Shown one piece after another: positions 18,742-27,144 of a DNA stretch of 64,000 bases. Below the pieces are notes generated by a model. The model ran no database searches. It was not told the origin of the DNA and worked only from the letters and a program-made list of their open reading frames with translations. The stretch comes from Microlunatus phosphovorus NM-1. GTDB taxonomy: Bacteria; Actinomycetota; Actinomycetes; Propionibacteriales; Propionibacteriaceae. A program made the position numbers and the translations under genes. The DNA is taken from assembly GCF_000270245.1 (NCBI RefSeq), contig NC_015635.1, positions 4,154,001-4,218,000 on the forward strand. The letters run 5' to 3'. The stretch's first letter is position 1. Every line of letters begins with the position of its first letter.

Positions 18742-19905
18742 ATGAGCACTGAGACAAGCACGGTCACCACGCGAGCGCGGCGCGCAGCTGGTCGCGAGAA
18801 GGATCCCGACAAGCTGACCAGGTTCCAACCGGGTCGTGGGCTGCTGGGCCTGCTCGGCATGCTGATCGTCGTCTGGTTCCTGGCGAACCTGTTCCTGGCG
18901 TTCGGCTACTACCCACAGTGGTTCGGCAACAAGCTGGTCATCGGCGTCGTCGCACTGATCGCGGGCGTCGGGGGCGCGGCCCTGCTGTTCTGGTTCTTGA
19001 ACATGTTCGTCGAGGCACTGCCCCAACGGTTCTCCCTGGCGATCATCCCGTACGCCTTCCTCCTCCCGGCGTTCGCCCTGGTCGCACTGGTCTTGCTCTA
19101 TCCGACCATCCAAACGATCAACTACTCCTTCGCCAATGCCGACAGCACCGCCTACATCGGCCTGGCGAACTATCGGACGATCTTCGCCGACAGCGAGTTC
19201 TGGGCCTCGGTGATCAACAACATCCTCTGGCTGGTGATCGTGCCGGCCGTCACCGTGGGTCTGGGTGTGGTGATCGCGGTGCTGGCGGACAAGCTGTCGG
19301 CCACCGGCGAGCGGGTGTCCAAGGGACTGATCTTCGTCCCGATGGCGATCTCCTTCGTGGCCGCGACCGCGGTGTGGGGCTTGGTGTACGCCTACAACCC
19401 GGCCGAGCAGTCCCAGACCGGTCTGCTGAACGCGATCTGGACCTCTTTCGGCGGCGAGCCGCAGACCTGGCTCGCCATCGAGTCGGCCAAGCTCAACAGC
19501 ATCCTGCTGATGGTGATCTTGATCTGGATGCAGGCCGGGTTCGCCATGGTGTTGCTCAGCGCAGCGATCAAGGGCGTACCGGACGACACCGTGGAAGCAG
19601 CGCGGATCGATGGCGCCACGGAGTTCCAGGTCTTCCGACTGGTCGTGATCCCGCAGATCGCCGGCACCATCATCACCGTCTTCGTCACGGTGTTCATCCT
19701 GGTGCTCAAGGTCTTCGACATCGTGTACGTGTCGACGAACGGCGCCTACGACACCAACGTGCTCGCCAACCTCTTCTTCAACAAGCTGTTCGCCGCCGGC
19801 GAGGCGGGCCAGGCCAGCGCCATCGTGGTGGTGCTGCTGGTCGCGGTGTCGCCGTTGATCTGGTTCCAGATCAAGACCTTCCGTGAGGGGGATACAGCCC
19901 GATGA
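18742..19905 (+). CDS. Carbohydrate ABC transporter permease, MalF/UgpA type
   Basis: Inner-membrane permease of 387 residues with about eight hydrophobic helices: two or three extra ones at the N-terminus and six in the binding-protein-dependent transport domain. The ATPase-contact EAA loop is EAARIDGATEFQVFRLVVIP. The start is the ATG at 18742, six bases after GGGAG; a GTG one codon upstream is too close to that site. It lies 12 bases after the restored end of the binding-protein gene and its stop overlaps the next permease by ATGA. The sugar is not known. Because no ATP-binding gene is present, a shared MsiK-like ATPase elsewhere probably powers it. Confidence 0.93.
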   Translation: MSTETSTVTTRARRAAGREKDPDKLTRFQPGRGLLGLLGMLIVVWFLANLFLAFGYYPQWFGNKLVIGVVALIAGVGGAALLFWFLNMFVEALPQRFSLAIIPYAFLLPAFALVALVLLYPTIQTINYSFANADSTAYIGLANYRTIFADSEFWASVINNILWLVIVPAVTVGLGVVIAVLADKLSATGERVSKGLIFVPMAISFVAATAVWGLVYAYNPAEQSQTGLLNAIWTSFGGEPQTWLAIESAKLNSILLMVILIWMQAGFAMVLLSAAIKGVPDDTVEAARIDGATEFQVFRLVVIPQIAGTIITVFVTVFILVLKVFDIVYVSTNGAYDTNVLANLFFNKLFAAGEAGQASAIVVVLLVAVSPLIWFQIKTFREGDTAR

Positions 19906-20765
19906 CTCGTTCTTTGATGCGTGACGGTCGCCCCCGCAGCTACGTGGCGATCACCGTCATGTTCCTGCTTGCCCTGTTGTGGTGCATACCGACGATTGGG
20001 GTGCTGGTCACCTCATTCCGTACCCGCGACGACGCCCTGCAGTCAGGCTGGTGGACAGCCTTGTTCAACCCCGCCGGCGCGGACTGGACCACCAGCAACT
20101 ACGGAGGTGCCTGGACCGGGGCTGACATGGGTCCGGCCTTCTTGAACACCATCGTGGTCGCGGTGCCCGGCACCGTCATCCCGATCATGTTCGCCGCCTT
20201 TGCCGCGTACGCGTTCACCTTCATGAAGTTCCCCTTCAAGGAGTTCTTCTTCCTGCTCATCATCGCCGTGATGGTGGTGCCCATCCAGGTGGGCTTCCAG
20301 CCGATGCTGAACCTGCTCGGACCGAACGGGCTGGGCGTCTCCGGACAGTACATCGCGGTCTGGCTGCTGCACACCGGCTTCGGCATGCCGTTATGCATCT
20401 ACACGCTGCGCAACTACATGAGCACGCTGCCGACCAGCGTGGTCGAATCGGCGAAGGTGGATGGCTGCTCGCACTACCAGACGTTCTGGCGGCTGGTGGC
20501 ACCGATGTCGGCGCCGGCCATCGCCGCCTTCGCGACACTGCAGTTCCTGTGGGTGTGGAACGACCTGCTGATCGCCAAGCTGTTCTTGAAGCAGGAGAAC
20601 ACGACCGTGATCGTGAAGCTGCAGCAACTGCTCGGCACCCAGGGTCAGGGCCAAGAGCTGCTGACCGCCGGCGCGCTGATCACCATGATCGTGCCGCTGA
20701 TCGTGTTCGTCAGTCTGCAGCAGTTCATGGTGCGTGGCATGACCTCAGGGGCGGTCAAGGGCTGA
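19902..20765 (+). CDS. Carbohydrate ABC transporter permease, MalG/UgpE type
   Basis: Second permease of the importer, 287 residues with six hydrophobic helices. The EAA loop is ESAKVDGCSHYQTFWRLVAP and the protein ends with the conserved LQQFMVRGMTSGAVKG, typical of MalG-type permeases. The start overlaps the stop of the first permease. The gene converges with the GroES-like gene on the other strand; only 22 bases separate the two stop codons, so any terminator must be very compact. Confidence 0.94.
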   Translation: MTRSLMRDGRPRSYVAITVMFLLALLWCIPTIGVLVTSFRTRDDALQSGWWTALFNPAGADWTTSNYGGAWTGADMGPAFLNTIVVAVPGTVIPIMFAAFAAYAFTFMKFPFKEFFFLLIIAVMVVPIQVGFQPMLNLLGPNGLGVSGQYIAVWLLHTGFGMPLCIYTLRNYMSTLPTSVVESAKVDGCSHYQTFWRLVAPMSAPAIAAFATLQFLWVWNDLLIAKLFLKQENTTVIVKLQQLLGTQGQGQELLTAGALITMIVPLIVFVSLQQFMVRGMTSGAVKG

Positions 20766-20787
20766 GTTCGCGCTCCGCCGCGGCGCG

Positions 20788-21126
20788 CTACAGATAGAGA
20801 CCGGTCTGACCGTCCGAGCGACCTTGAGTGGCGACGGCATGCAGGTCACGCTCCCGCAGCAGCACGTAGTCATGGCCGCGTATCTCGACCTCGGCGCGGT
20901 CGTCCGGATCGAACAGCACGCGGTCACCGACCTTGACGCTGCGCACGTTGGACCCGGCCGCAACCACCTCGGCCCAGCCGAGACGCTTGCCGATGGCCAC
21001 CGTGGCGGGAATGACGATCCCGCCACCGCTGCGACGCTCCCCGCTCTCCCCTTCGGTCGAGACCAGGACACGATCGTGCAGCATCCGGATCGGCAGCGCC
21101 TCACCGGAGTCAGCTGAACTCGACAT
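20788..21126 (-). CDS. GroES-like co-chaperonin (Cpn10 family)
   Basis: Protein of 112 residues with a Cpn10 fold: LPIRMLHDRVLVS at the start, GGGIVIPATV replacing the usual mobile-loop exit, VKVGDRVLFDP and YVLLRERDLHAV at the end. No groEL is adjacent, and both ends carry short extensions absent from canonical GroES. It is therefore probably a second, divergent GroES-like protein and not the main co-chaperonin. The gene follows the DUF3618 gene after 3 bases and probably belongs to a three-gene minus-strand operon. Confidence 0.85.
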   Translation of the reverse strand: MSSSADSGEALPIRMLHDRVLVSTEGESGERRSGGGIVIPATVAIGKRLGWAEVVAAGSNVRSVKVGDRVLFDPDDRAEVEIRGHDYVLLRERDLHAVATQGRSDGQTGLYL

Positions 21127-21129
21127 TCC

Positions 21130-21444
21130 TCAGCTCCGCCCCCGGCGTACGAGTCCGCGGATGACGGCGAGGAACACCAGGCCGCCGACGACCGCACCGG
21201 CGATCGCGATCAGGCGCTCCTTACGCAGGTCACCCTTGGCGTTGTAGACCAAGGTCTTGGCAGCATCCACCTCGTTGCCGACGAACTGCTTCACGTTGTC
21301 GATCTGGCGCTGCTTGATCCGGCTCGGATGGACCTGATCGATGAACTCCTCGGTGGAATGCGCAATCCGCAGCCGGGCCGCGGCAAGGTCGGCCTCGATC
21401 TGCTCAGGCGTCCTGGTCGGGTGGGTGCTCTCGTTCGCGGCCAC
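21130..21444 (-). CDS. DUF3618 domain protein
   Basis: Small actinobacterial protein of 104 residues. The N-terminal part contains the DUF3618 signature RTPEQIEADLAAARLRIA followed by a predicted amphipathic helix, and one C-terminal transmembrane helix (about residues 80-98) ends in RRGRS. The family has no known role but is commonly found as a small membrane-anchored protein. The start chosen is the GTG at 21444, which has GAGGAGAG six bases ahead; the frame is open further upstream without a ribosome site. Confidence 0.8.
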   Translation of the reverse strand: MAANESTHPTRTPEQIEADLAAARLRIAHSTEEFIDQVHPSRIKQRQIDNVKQFVGNEVDAAKTLVYNAKGDLRKERLIAIAGAVVGGLVFLAVIRGLVRRGRS

Positions 21445-21523
21445 GTCTCTCCTCGATCGTCGAAGGCTCGCCCCAGGGTAGTGCAGACCTGGTGAGACTC
21501 CCACCATCCCGTCGTTTCGAACG

Positions 21524-21853
21524 TCAGTGGAAGATCCCGTACCAGGCAGCAGCCATTGGGATGAGACCGAGGAGCAGGAGCGGGTGATAGAGCTTGCGCC
21601 TGTTGATCATCAGGATCGAGCCTGACGTGACCAGGCCGATGACGCCGGTCATCACCCACAGCCCGATGACGTCGCTGTGCGGAAGATCATGGTGGCCGCG
21701 CAACACCAGATAGACCGCGAGCGTTGCCGAGAAGAGCCCGAGAACCACGCCGAGGAGTGCCGACAACACGGCGCGCTGTACGAGGTCGAGACTCTTCCGC
21801 TCCTGGGGATCCTGAGGCGAAGCCTCGTCCGAGAAGTAGCTGTCTGTTGGCAT
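21524..21853 (-). CDS. Small membrane protein of unknown function
   Basis: Protein of 109 residues with a charged N-terminus (about 1-25) and three hydrophobic helices at roughly 30-52, 65-82 and 92-107. No family was recognised. It is the first gene of a minus-strand group with DUF3618 and the GroES-like gene, and it is divergent from the OhrR-like regulator with a palindromic candidate operator in between. It could therefore be a target of that regulator. Confidence 0.65.
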   Translation of the reverse strand: MPTDSYFSDEASPQDPQERKSLDLVQRAVLSALLGVVLGLFSATLAVYLVLRGHHDLPHSDVIGLWVMTGVIGLVTSGSILMINRRKLYHPLLLLGLIPMAAAWYGIFH

Positions 21854-21872
21854 CCGATTCCCCAGGCTCAGT

Positions 21873-21890
21873 TAGTTAGTACACAAACTA
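21873..21890. promoter_or_regulatory. Candidate operator of the OhrR-like regulator
   Basis: An 18-base inverted repeat, TAGTTAGTA followed by CACAAACTA, pairs at 7 of 9 positions and lies between two divergent genes. AT-rich palindromes of this type are typical of MarR/OhrR sites. It is 20 bases from the small membrane protein start and 26 bases from the regulator start, so it could control both. Confidence 0.5.
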
Positions 21891-21915
21891 TTAGTGCCGA
21901 GAGTACGCTCGATGC

Positions 21916-22383
21916 ATGGCGAGGGACAACTCCGTGCAATCGGTGGATCTGCTGGCGCTGGAGAACCAGGTGTGCTTCGCACTCGCGGTCGCATCCCGGC
22001 GGGTGATCGCGCTCTACCGGCCGCTGCTCGAACCGATGGGCCTGACCCATCCGCAATACCTCGTGATGCTGGCGTTGTGGGGCAAGGAGCCGATGACGGT
22101 ACGAGAGCTCGGCGAGCGCCTGTCGCTCGAGCCCGCCACCTTGTCACCACTGCTGAAGCGACTCGAAGCCGCCGGGTATCTCATCCGCGCTCGGGACCCC
22201 GACGATGAGCGCGCACTGCGCGTGACGCTGACCACCGAGGGAAGGCGGCTGCGGTCCCAAGCGCTGGCGATTCCACCGGCGATCATGGACGTTCTCGGCA
22301 TGGATCTCGAGGAGCTCACCGGGCTACGGGATCGGCTCACTGATGTGATCAAGCGCACCGAGGCGATGCCGCCGAACAGCTGA
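21916..22383 (+). CDS. MarR-family regulator, OhrR type
   Basis: Winged-helix repressor of 155 residues. The N-terminal LLALENQVCFALAVASR carries C20 at the position of the peroxide-sensing cysteine of one-Cys OhrR proteins, and YRPLLEPMGLTHPQYLVML continues the family pattern. The recognition region is LSLEPATLSPLLKRLEAAGYL and the wing is DDERALRVTLT. No second Cys is present. OhrR normally represses ohr, an organic hydroperoxide reductase, but no ohr gene is adjacent. Instead a small membrane protein is divergent and a Bcp-type peroxiredoxin lies 200 bases downstream on the other strand. Likely autoregulated through the palindrome upstream. Confidence 0.88.
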   Translation: MARDNSVQSVDLLALENQVCFALAVASRRVIALYRPLLEPMGLTHPQYLVMLALWGKEPMTVRELGERLSLEPATLSPLLKRLEAAGYLIRARDPDDERALRVTLTTEGRRLRSQALAIPPAIMDVLGMDLEELTGLRDRLTDVIKRTEAMPPNS

Positions 22384-22471
22384 GGTCGGCCGGTTCACTG
22401 CTGGGCGATGCCGCGATCTCCCGCGTCGACTGGCGTCTCACCATGAAGCTCGTCAAGTCGCCGCTACCAGG

Positions 22472-22553
22472 TGCCGAAGGAGGGACTCGAACCCTCACAC
22501 CCGAAGGCACAGGAACCTAAATCCTGCGTGTCTGCCAATTCCACCACTCCGGC
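22472..22553 (-). tRNA. tRNA-Leu (anticodon TAG)
   Basis: Class II tRNA of 82 nucleotides. The acceptor arm pairs GCCGGAG with CTTCGGC (one G-T pair). The anticodon arm is CAGGA, loop TTTAGGT with anticodon TAG, then TCCTG. A variable arm of the long leucine type and a T arm with GGTTCGAGTCC follow. CCA is not encoded. It reads the CTA codon family. Confidence 0.96.
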
Positions 22554-22585
22554 AAGGCGGGATCTCGGCCGAGATCCCGAACCCC

Positions 22586-23068
22586 CTAGATCTTCAGGTC
22601 GCGCTTGAGCTTGGCGACGTGACCGGTCGCCTTCACGTTGTACTGTGCCACGTCGATCGTGCCGGTGCCGTCGTCCGCGACCTCGACGACGAAGGTCGAG
22701 CGGATCACTCCCTCGATCAGCTTCCCGTAGAGCATCCTGGTCCCGTACGCCCGATAGGCCTTCACCACGTTCTTCTCGGGATCGGCCAACAGCGGGAAGG
22801 CAACCGACGACGAAGCCTTGAACTTGGCGAGCTTCTCCGGCTGGTCAGGTGAGATGCCCACCACGGCGAGACCGGCGTCGTCGAGATCGTCCACCGCTGC
22901 GGTGAAGTCGACCGCCTGGGTCGTGCAGCCGGGGGTCATGGCGGCCGGATAGAAGTAGACGATCACCTTGCCACCGGCATAGTCGGAGAGCGAAACCTGG
23001 TCGCCATCGGCGTTGGTCAAGGTGAAGGCGGGGGCTGGATCGCCGGGGACAAGGCGGTCAGAACTCAT
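22586..23068 (-). CDS. bcp: Thioredoxin-dependent peroxiredoxin, Bcp type
   Basis: Thiol peroxidase of 160 residues that reduces hydrogen peroxide and organic hydroperoxides. The thioredoxin-fold motifs are AFTLTNADGDQVSL, then YFYPAAMTPGCTT with peroxidatic C48, and VVGISPDQ. In many Bcp proteins a resolving cysteine follows five residues later; here that position is V53 and the protein has no other Cys, so it must use a one-Cys mechanism with an external thiol such as mycothiol or thioredoxin. The ATG at 23068 is the only suitable start. The nearby OhrR-like regulator hints at peroxide control, but this is not shown. Confidence 0.92.
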   Translation of the reverse strand: MSSDRLVPGDPAPAFTLTNADGDQVSLSDYAGGKVIVYFYPAAMTPGCTTQAVDFTAAVDDLDDAGLAVVGISPDQPEKLAKFKASSSVAFPLLADPEKNVVKAYRAYGTRMLYGKLIEGVIRSTFVVEVADDGTGTIDVAQYNVKATGHVAKLKRDLKI

Positions 23069-23150
23069 GACGGAAGCCTATCCGGGAGCCTGGCGCCCTT
23101 CCACGCCGTCGCCAGGGATGGGCAGGGCGATCTGAGCCGCAACACACAGA

Positions 23151-23182
23151 GCGCGGCAGCCGGAGATGGCTGCCGCGCTCGT
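23151..23182. terminator. Terminator hairpin after the aquaporin gene
   Basis: Perfect 13-base arms at 23151-23163 and 23170-23182 surround a six-base loop, and ACAC/GTGT can extend the stem past a one-base bulge. It lies 23 bases after the aquaporin stop on the minus strand. Only a weak T-run follows. Confidence 0.8.
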
Positions 23183-23205
23183 GTACCCGAAGCGTCCGAG
23201 GCGTC

Positions 23206-23994
23206 CTACTTGGCCGGCGGGGCCGTGCCGACCTCGGGGTTGTTTGCCACGCCCTCGTCCAGGGGGAACTTGGCCGCGGTGATGACTGCGTACGTAGCGC
23301 CGGCGATCGCGGCACCGATCAACGGGGCCACGATGAACAGCCAGACCTGGCTGAGGGCTCCCCCTCCGGCGAACCAGGCGACGCCCAACGACCGGGCCGG
23401 GTTGACGGAGGTATTGGTCACCGGGATGGAGACCAGGTGGATCAGGGTCAGGGTCAGACCGATCGCAATACCGGCGAAGCCCTTGGGTGCCCGAGCGTCG
23501 GTGGCGCCCAGGATCACGTACAGGAAGACCGCGGTCAACACGATCTCGATCACCAGACCGGCCAGCAGCCCGTAACCGTCCGGCGATCGGTCACCGTATC
23601 CATTGGTGGCGAAGCCGCTCTCCACCGCATTGAAGCCTGCCTTGCCGCTGGCAACGAGCAACAGGACCGCACCGGCCACCGTGGCGGCGACCACCTGGGT
23701 GATCCAGTACGGCAGCACGAGCTTCCACTCGAAGCGCTTGGCGATGGCGAGGCCGAGCGTGACGGCCGGGTTGAAGTGGCCGCCCGAGATGTGACCGACC
23801 GCGTAGACACCGGTCAGCACGGTCAGGCCGAAGGCCAGTGCGACACCGACGAAGCCAATGCCCATGTTGACCGGGTTCGTGTCGTCGCTCAGGACGTGTG
23901 CGGCCAGCACAGCGGATCCGCAGCCGCCGAAGACCAGCCAGAAGGTGCCGAGAGCCTCGGCGCCGAGTTTGGCGCTCAGCGGGATCTCTCTCAT
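23206..23994 (-). CDS. Aquaporin (MIP family, AqpZ-like)
   Basis: Water channel of 262 residues with six transmembrane helices and both half-helices: GGHFNPAVT (first NPA) and [11 protein letters not shown] (second NPA with the selectivity-filter Arg). The small residues around the filter resemble water-selective AqpZ more than glycerol channels, although dhaKLM elsewhere in the window would make a glycerol role worth testing. A loop insertion (about 112-135) is somewhat longer than in E. coli AqpZ. The start is the ATG at 23994, eight bases after AAGGAG; the frame opens 30 bases further upstream without a ribosome site. Confidence 0.92.
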   Translation of the reverse strand: MREIPLSAKLGAEALGTFWLVFGGCGSAVLAAHVLSDDTNPVNMGIGFVGVALAFGLTVLTGVYAVGHISGGHFNPAVTLGLAIAKRFEWKLVLPYWITQVVAATVAGAVLLLVASGKAGFNAVESGFATNGYGDRSPDGYGLLAGLVIEIVLTAVFLYVILGATDARAPKGFAGIAIGLTLTLIHLVSIPVTNTSVNPARSLGVAWFAGGGALSQVWLFIVAPLIGAAIAGATYAVITAAKFPLDEGVANNPEVGTAPPAK

Positions 23995-24096
23995 GAAACT
24001 TACTCCTTGCGCAGGTTCGCCCATCGCGAACCGTTCTAGAAGACCCTACGATCCGACCCAGGTGATCCCACATCATCCTCACCGGATGAGCTCCAA

Positions 24097-24630
24097 CTAA
24101 TTCAGTATCGATTCAGTATCCTTCTCGAGGGTGACGAAGGCATAGCCGTCCGCCTGCTCGCGGCTGACCACCACCCACTCGGGCCCGATCAGCGGGAAAC
24201 GCACCTCGCCGGCCGGTTCAATGTCGACCTCGGTGATCTCCAAGACGTCCAGCCGGTCCCAGGCCGCGGCATAGATCTGCCCGCCGCCTGCCACGAACAC
24301 CTTCTCCGGCGCCAACGCGTACGCCACCTCGAACGCGTCATCCAGGTTGTGGGCGGTCCGGATGCCGTCGGCGGTCCAGTCGGGATCACGAGTCACCACG
24401 ATGGTCGTCCGGCCGGGCAGCGGACGGCCGATCGAGTCATACGTCTTGCGACCCATGATCAAGACGTGGCCCATGGTGATCGCCTTGAACCGGGCCCAGT
24501 CCTCCTTGATCCGCCATGGGATGTCATTGCCTGCGCCGATCACGCCGTTGCGGGCGACGGCGGCGATACCGATCACGGTGGGCCGTTCGGTCGGCGCTGG
24601 TGTCTCGGATACGGGATGAGGGTTCGCCAT
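24097..24630 (-). CDS. folA: Dihydrofolate reductase
   Basis: Reduces dihydrofolate to tetrahydrofolate with NADPH. The 177-residue protein has IGIAAVARNGVIGAGNDIPW, with the catalytic Asp at the expected place after the first strand replaced in context by NDIPWRIKED, the NADPH motif MGRKTYDSIG, and FVAGGGQIYAAA. A 17-residue Pro-rich N-terminal extension precedes the conserved domain, so a later start cannot be excluded, but none with a better ribosome site is seen. It follows thyA by 2 bases, a functional pair: thymidylate synthase produces dihydrofolate and this enzyme recycles it. Confidence 0.95.
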   Translation of the reverse strand: MANPHPVSETPAPTERPTVIGIAAVARNGVIGAGNDIPWRIKEDWARFKAITMGHVLIMGRKTYDSIGRPLPGRTTIVVTRDPDWTADGIRTAHNLDDAFEVAYALAPEKVFVAGGGQIYAAAWDRLDVLEITEVDIEPAGEVRFPLIGPEWVVVSREQADGYAFVTLEKDTESILN

Positions 24631-24632
24631 GT

Positions 24633-25454
24633 TCAGACCGCGATCGGGGCCTTGATGCCCGGAAGTGGGTCGTACCCTTCGATGCTGATGTGCTCGAGCC
24701 GGAAGCCGTCGATGTCGGTAACGGTCGGATCCAGTCTGAGCGTCGGCAGCGGTCTCGGCTCGCGGGTGAGCTGCAACTGGGCCTGCTCGAGGTGATTGGT
24801 GTAGAGGTGCGCGTCGCCGAGGGTGTGCACGAAGTCACCGACGGCCAGGTCACAGACCTGCGCGATCAGGTGGGTCAGCAGTGCGTACGAGGCGATGTTG
24901 AACGGCACTCCGAGGAAGATGTCGGCCGAACGCTGGTAGAGCTGGCAGGACAACCGGCCGCGCGGGTCGTCGCTGCCCTCGGGTGCCGGGGCCACGTAGA
25001 ACTGGAACATGGTGTGGCACGGCGGCAGCGCCATGTGGTCCAGATCACCGACATTCCAGGCGCTGACCAGGTGCCGCCGCGAATCGGGGTTGGTCTTCAG
25101 AGCGGAGATGACAGTGGCGATCTGGTCGATGTGGCGATCGTCCGGCGCCGGCCAGGATCGCCACTGGTAGCCGTAGATCGGACCCAGCTCGCCGGAATCG
25201 TCGGCCCACTCGTCCCAGATCGTCACCTTCTGCTCGTGCAGCCAGGCCACGTTGGTCGCACCCTGGAGAAACCACAACAGCTCGGCGATCACGGAGCGGG
25301 TGTGGACCCGTTTGGTGGTGAGCAGCGGAAACCCGGCCTGGAGGTCGAAGCGCATCTGGTAGCCGAACACGCTCAGCGTGCCGGTGCCGGTGCGGTCCGA
25401 CTTCGCGACTCCGTGGTCGATGACGTGCCGCAGCAGCTCGAGATAGGTCTTCAC
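24633..25454 (-). CDS. thyA: Thymidylate synthase
   Basis: Converts dUMP to dTMP using methylenetetrahydrofolate. The 273-residue protein is colinear with E. coli ThyA: the nucleophile C146 sits in [30 protein letters not shown] follows, and the C-terminus is APIAV. It starts with GTG at 25454 and overlaps the rdgB stop by GTGA, so rdgB, thyA and folA form a translationally coupled group for nucleotide pool quality and dTMP supply. Confidence 0.97.
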   Translation of the reverse strand: MKTYLELLRHVIDHGVAKSDRTGTGTLSVFGYQMRFDLQAGFPLLTTKRVHTRSVIAELLWFLQGATNVAWLHEQKVTIWDEWADDSGELGPIYGYQWRSWPAPDDRHIDQIATVISALKTNPDSRRHLVSAWNVGDLDHMALPPCHTMFQFYVAPAPEGSDDPRGRLSCQLYQRSADIFLGVPFNIASYALLTHLIAQVCDLAVGDFVHTLGDAHLYTNHLEQAQLQLTREPRPLPTLRLDPTVTDIDGFRLEHISIEGYDPLPGIKAPIAV

Positions 25455-26155
25455 GGTGTCCTCGTCTCTGCGTTGCCAGTCCGTGCATTGCCGGCGAGCG
25501 AATCTTCCAGGTCCACCAGAATGGCCCGGACCGCGCGGCCCCGGTGGCTGATCGCGTCCTTGGCCGCCGGATCCAACTCGGCGGTGGTCTGCTCGTACCC
25601 GTCCGGCACGAACAGCGGGTCGTAGCCGAAACCATTCTCGCCCCGGGGGGCGGTCAGCAGGTGTCCGTCCACGACTCCGTGCCGGACGACCTCTTCACCA
25701 TCGGGCGTGACCAGGGCCATCGCGCACACGAATCGGGCCGTCCGGTGCGGATCGGGTACGTCGTCGAGCTGACGCAGCAGCAACTCGTTGTTGTCGGCAT
25801 CGGTGGCGCGACTGCCGGCCCAGCGCGCAGAGCGGACCCCGGGCATGCCGTTGAGCCGGTCCACCGCAAGTCCCGAATCGTCGGCCAGCGCGATGCGGCC
25901 GGTCCGATCGACGGCGGCCCGGGCCTTGATCAAGGCATTGCCCTCGAAGGTGGTCTCGGTCTCGGCCGGCTCGTCGTAGGCGGGCAGGTCGCTCAGTCCG
26001 AGCACGATGACGTCGAGCCCGGCGGCGGCGACCAATCGGCGGAGCTCGGCGAGCTTCTTGACGTTGTGGGTGGCCAGCACGATCTCAACTGCGCTGCTCC
26101 CGGTGGCCGCGGGCTTAACGGTCGTGCTCTCGACGGTAGCTGGCTCGGTCGTCAT
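25451..26155 (-). CDS. rdgB: XTP/dITP diphosphatase (RdgB/HAM1)
   Basis: Hydrolyses non-canonical purine triphosphates (dITP, XTP) to monophosphates to keep them out of DNA. Motifs are [12 protein letters not shown] at the start of the conserved domain, [35 protein letters not shown] and [12 protein letters not shown]. The protein has 234 residues; about 20 Thr/Ala-rich residues precede the domain. I used the ATG at 26155; the frame continues further upstream without support. It is next to rph, the order usual in actinobacteria. Confidence 0.95.
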   Translation of the reverse strand: MTTEPATVESTTVKPAATGSSAVEIVLATHNVKKLAELRRLVAAAGLDVIVLGLSDLPAYDEPAETETTFEGNALIKARAAVDRTGRIALADDSGLAVDRLNGMPGVRSARWAGSRATDADNNELLLRQLDDVPDPHRTARFVCAMALVTPDGEEVVRHGVVDGHLLTAPRGENGFGYDPLFVPDGYEQTTAELDPAAKDAISHRGRAVRAILVDLEDSLAGNARTGNAETRTP

Positions 26156-26169
26156 GATCGGCACCACTC

Positions 26170-26934
26170 TCAGGAGGCGAGGGCCGCTTGCTGCAGCCGG
26201 GTCAGCTCCGCGCAGCCGGCGGCGCCGAGGTCCAACAACTGGTTCAGCACAGAGCGATCGAACGGCACGCCCTCCGCGGTGCCCTGCACCTCGATGAAGT
26301 CTCCGGCGCCGCTCATCACCACATTCATGTCGGTGTCGGCTCCGGAGTCCTCGGTGTAGCACAGGTCCAGCATCGGCGTACCGCCCACGACGCCGACCGA
26401 CACCGCCGCGACCGAGCCGATCAGCGGCTCGCCCACCAGCAGGTTGCGCTCCCGGAGCCAGCCGACCGCGTCGTGCAGCGCCACGTACGCGCCGGTGATG
26501 GAGGCGGTCCGGGTGCCGCCGTCGGCCTGCAGCACATCGCAGTCCAGCACGATGGTGTTCTCACCCAATGCCTGGTAGTCGATGACGGCGCGCAGACTAC
26601 GGCCGATCAGTCGGCTGATCTCGTGGGTCCGGCCGCCGATTCGGCCCTTCACCGACTCACGATCCGACCGGGTGTTCGTGGCGCGGGGCAGCATCGCGTA
26701 CTCGCTCGTCACCCAGCCCAGGCCCGATCCTTTCCGCCACCGCGGCACCCCCTCGGTAACACTCGCGGCGACCAGCACCCGGGTGGAGCCGAACTCGACC
26801 AACACCGATCCCTCGGCCGCCTCGAGCCAGCCACGACTGAATCTCACCGGGCGCAACTGGTCGTTGCTGCGTCCATCGGTCCGGGTGGTGGTCTGAGTTG
26901 CTGCGGTCTCGGTCGCTGTCGGGCTTGTCGTCAC
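26170..26934 (-). CDS. rph: Ribonuclease PH
   Basis: Phosphorolytic 3'-5' exoribonuclease that trims tRNA precursors. The 254-residue protein has [31 protein letters not shown] (the phosphate-binding region), [19 protein letters not shown] and the C-terminal [11 protein letters not shown]. The start chosen is GTG at 26934; a TTG seven codons upstream is the only alternative in the open frame. It is followed by rdgB after 14 bases. Confidence 0.95.
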   Translation of the reverse strand: MTTSPTATETAATQTTTRTDGRSNDQLRPVRFSRGWLEAAEGSVLVEFGSTRVLVAASVTEGVPRWRKGSGLGWVTSEYAMLPRATNTRSDRESVKGRIGGRTHEISRLIGRSLRAVIDYQALGENTIVLDCDVLQADGGTRTASITGAYVALHDAVGWLRERNLLVGEPLIGSVAAVSVGVVGGTPMLDLCYTEDSGADTDMNVVMSGAGDFIEVQGTAEGVPFDRSVLNQLLDLGAAGCAELTRLQQAALAS

Positions 26935-27009
26935 AGACCAGAACCTTAGGCGCAACCTCCGACAGTGCTAGTCGTCGGCTCGCTGTTCGGCTGCGTATGG
27001 GGCAACTCG

Positions 27010-27081
27010 GACTTCGCACCATTTCGTGTCACCTCGCACCACGTCTACCTGGTGCGCAGTAGCAGCAAATGGTGCGAAGTC
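27010..27081. repeat. Perfect 15-base inverted repeat with nested hairpin
   Basis: Arms at 27010-27024 and 27067-27081 are perfectly complementary around a 42-base loop that itself holds a 7-base stem (27035-27041 with 27050-27056). The element lies between the MBL hydrolase stop (27145) and the rph start (26934), both on the minus strand. It may terminate or process the transcript between them. Confidence 0.65.
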
Positions 27082-27144
27082 GGAATCGGGGCGGGTCTGG
27101 GCGGGCTCCGAACAAACGAGAGGCCGCGGAAGCCGGCTGCTTGC

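Noticed and set aside
20761-20790. Terminator between the convergent permease and GroES-like genes
   Set aside because: Only short GCGC-rich complementarity is visible in 22 bases, not enough to call a hairpin.
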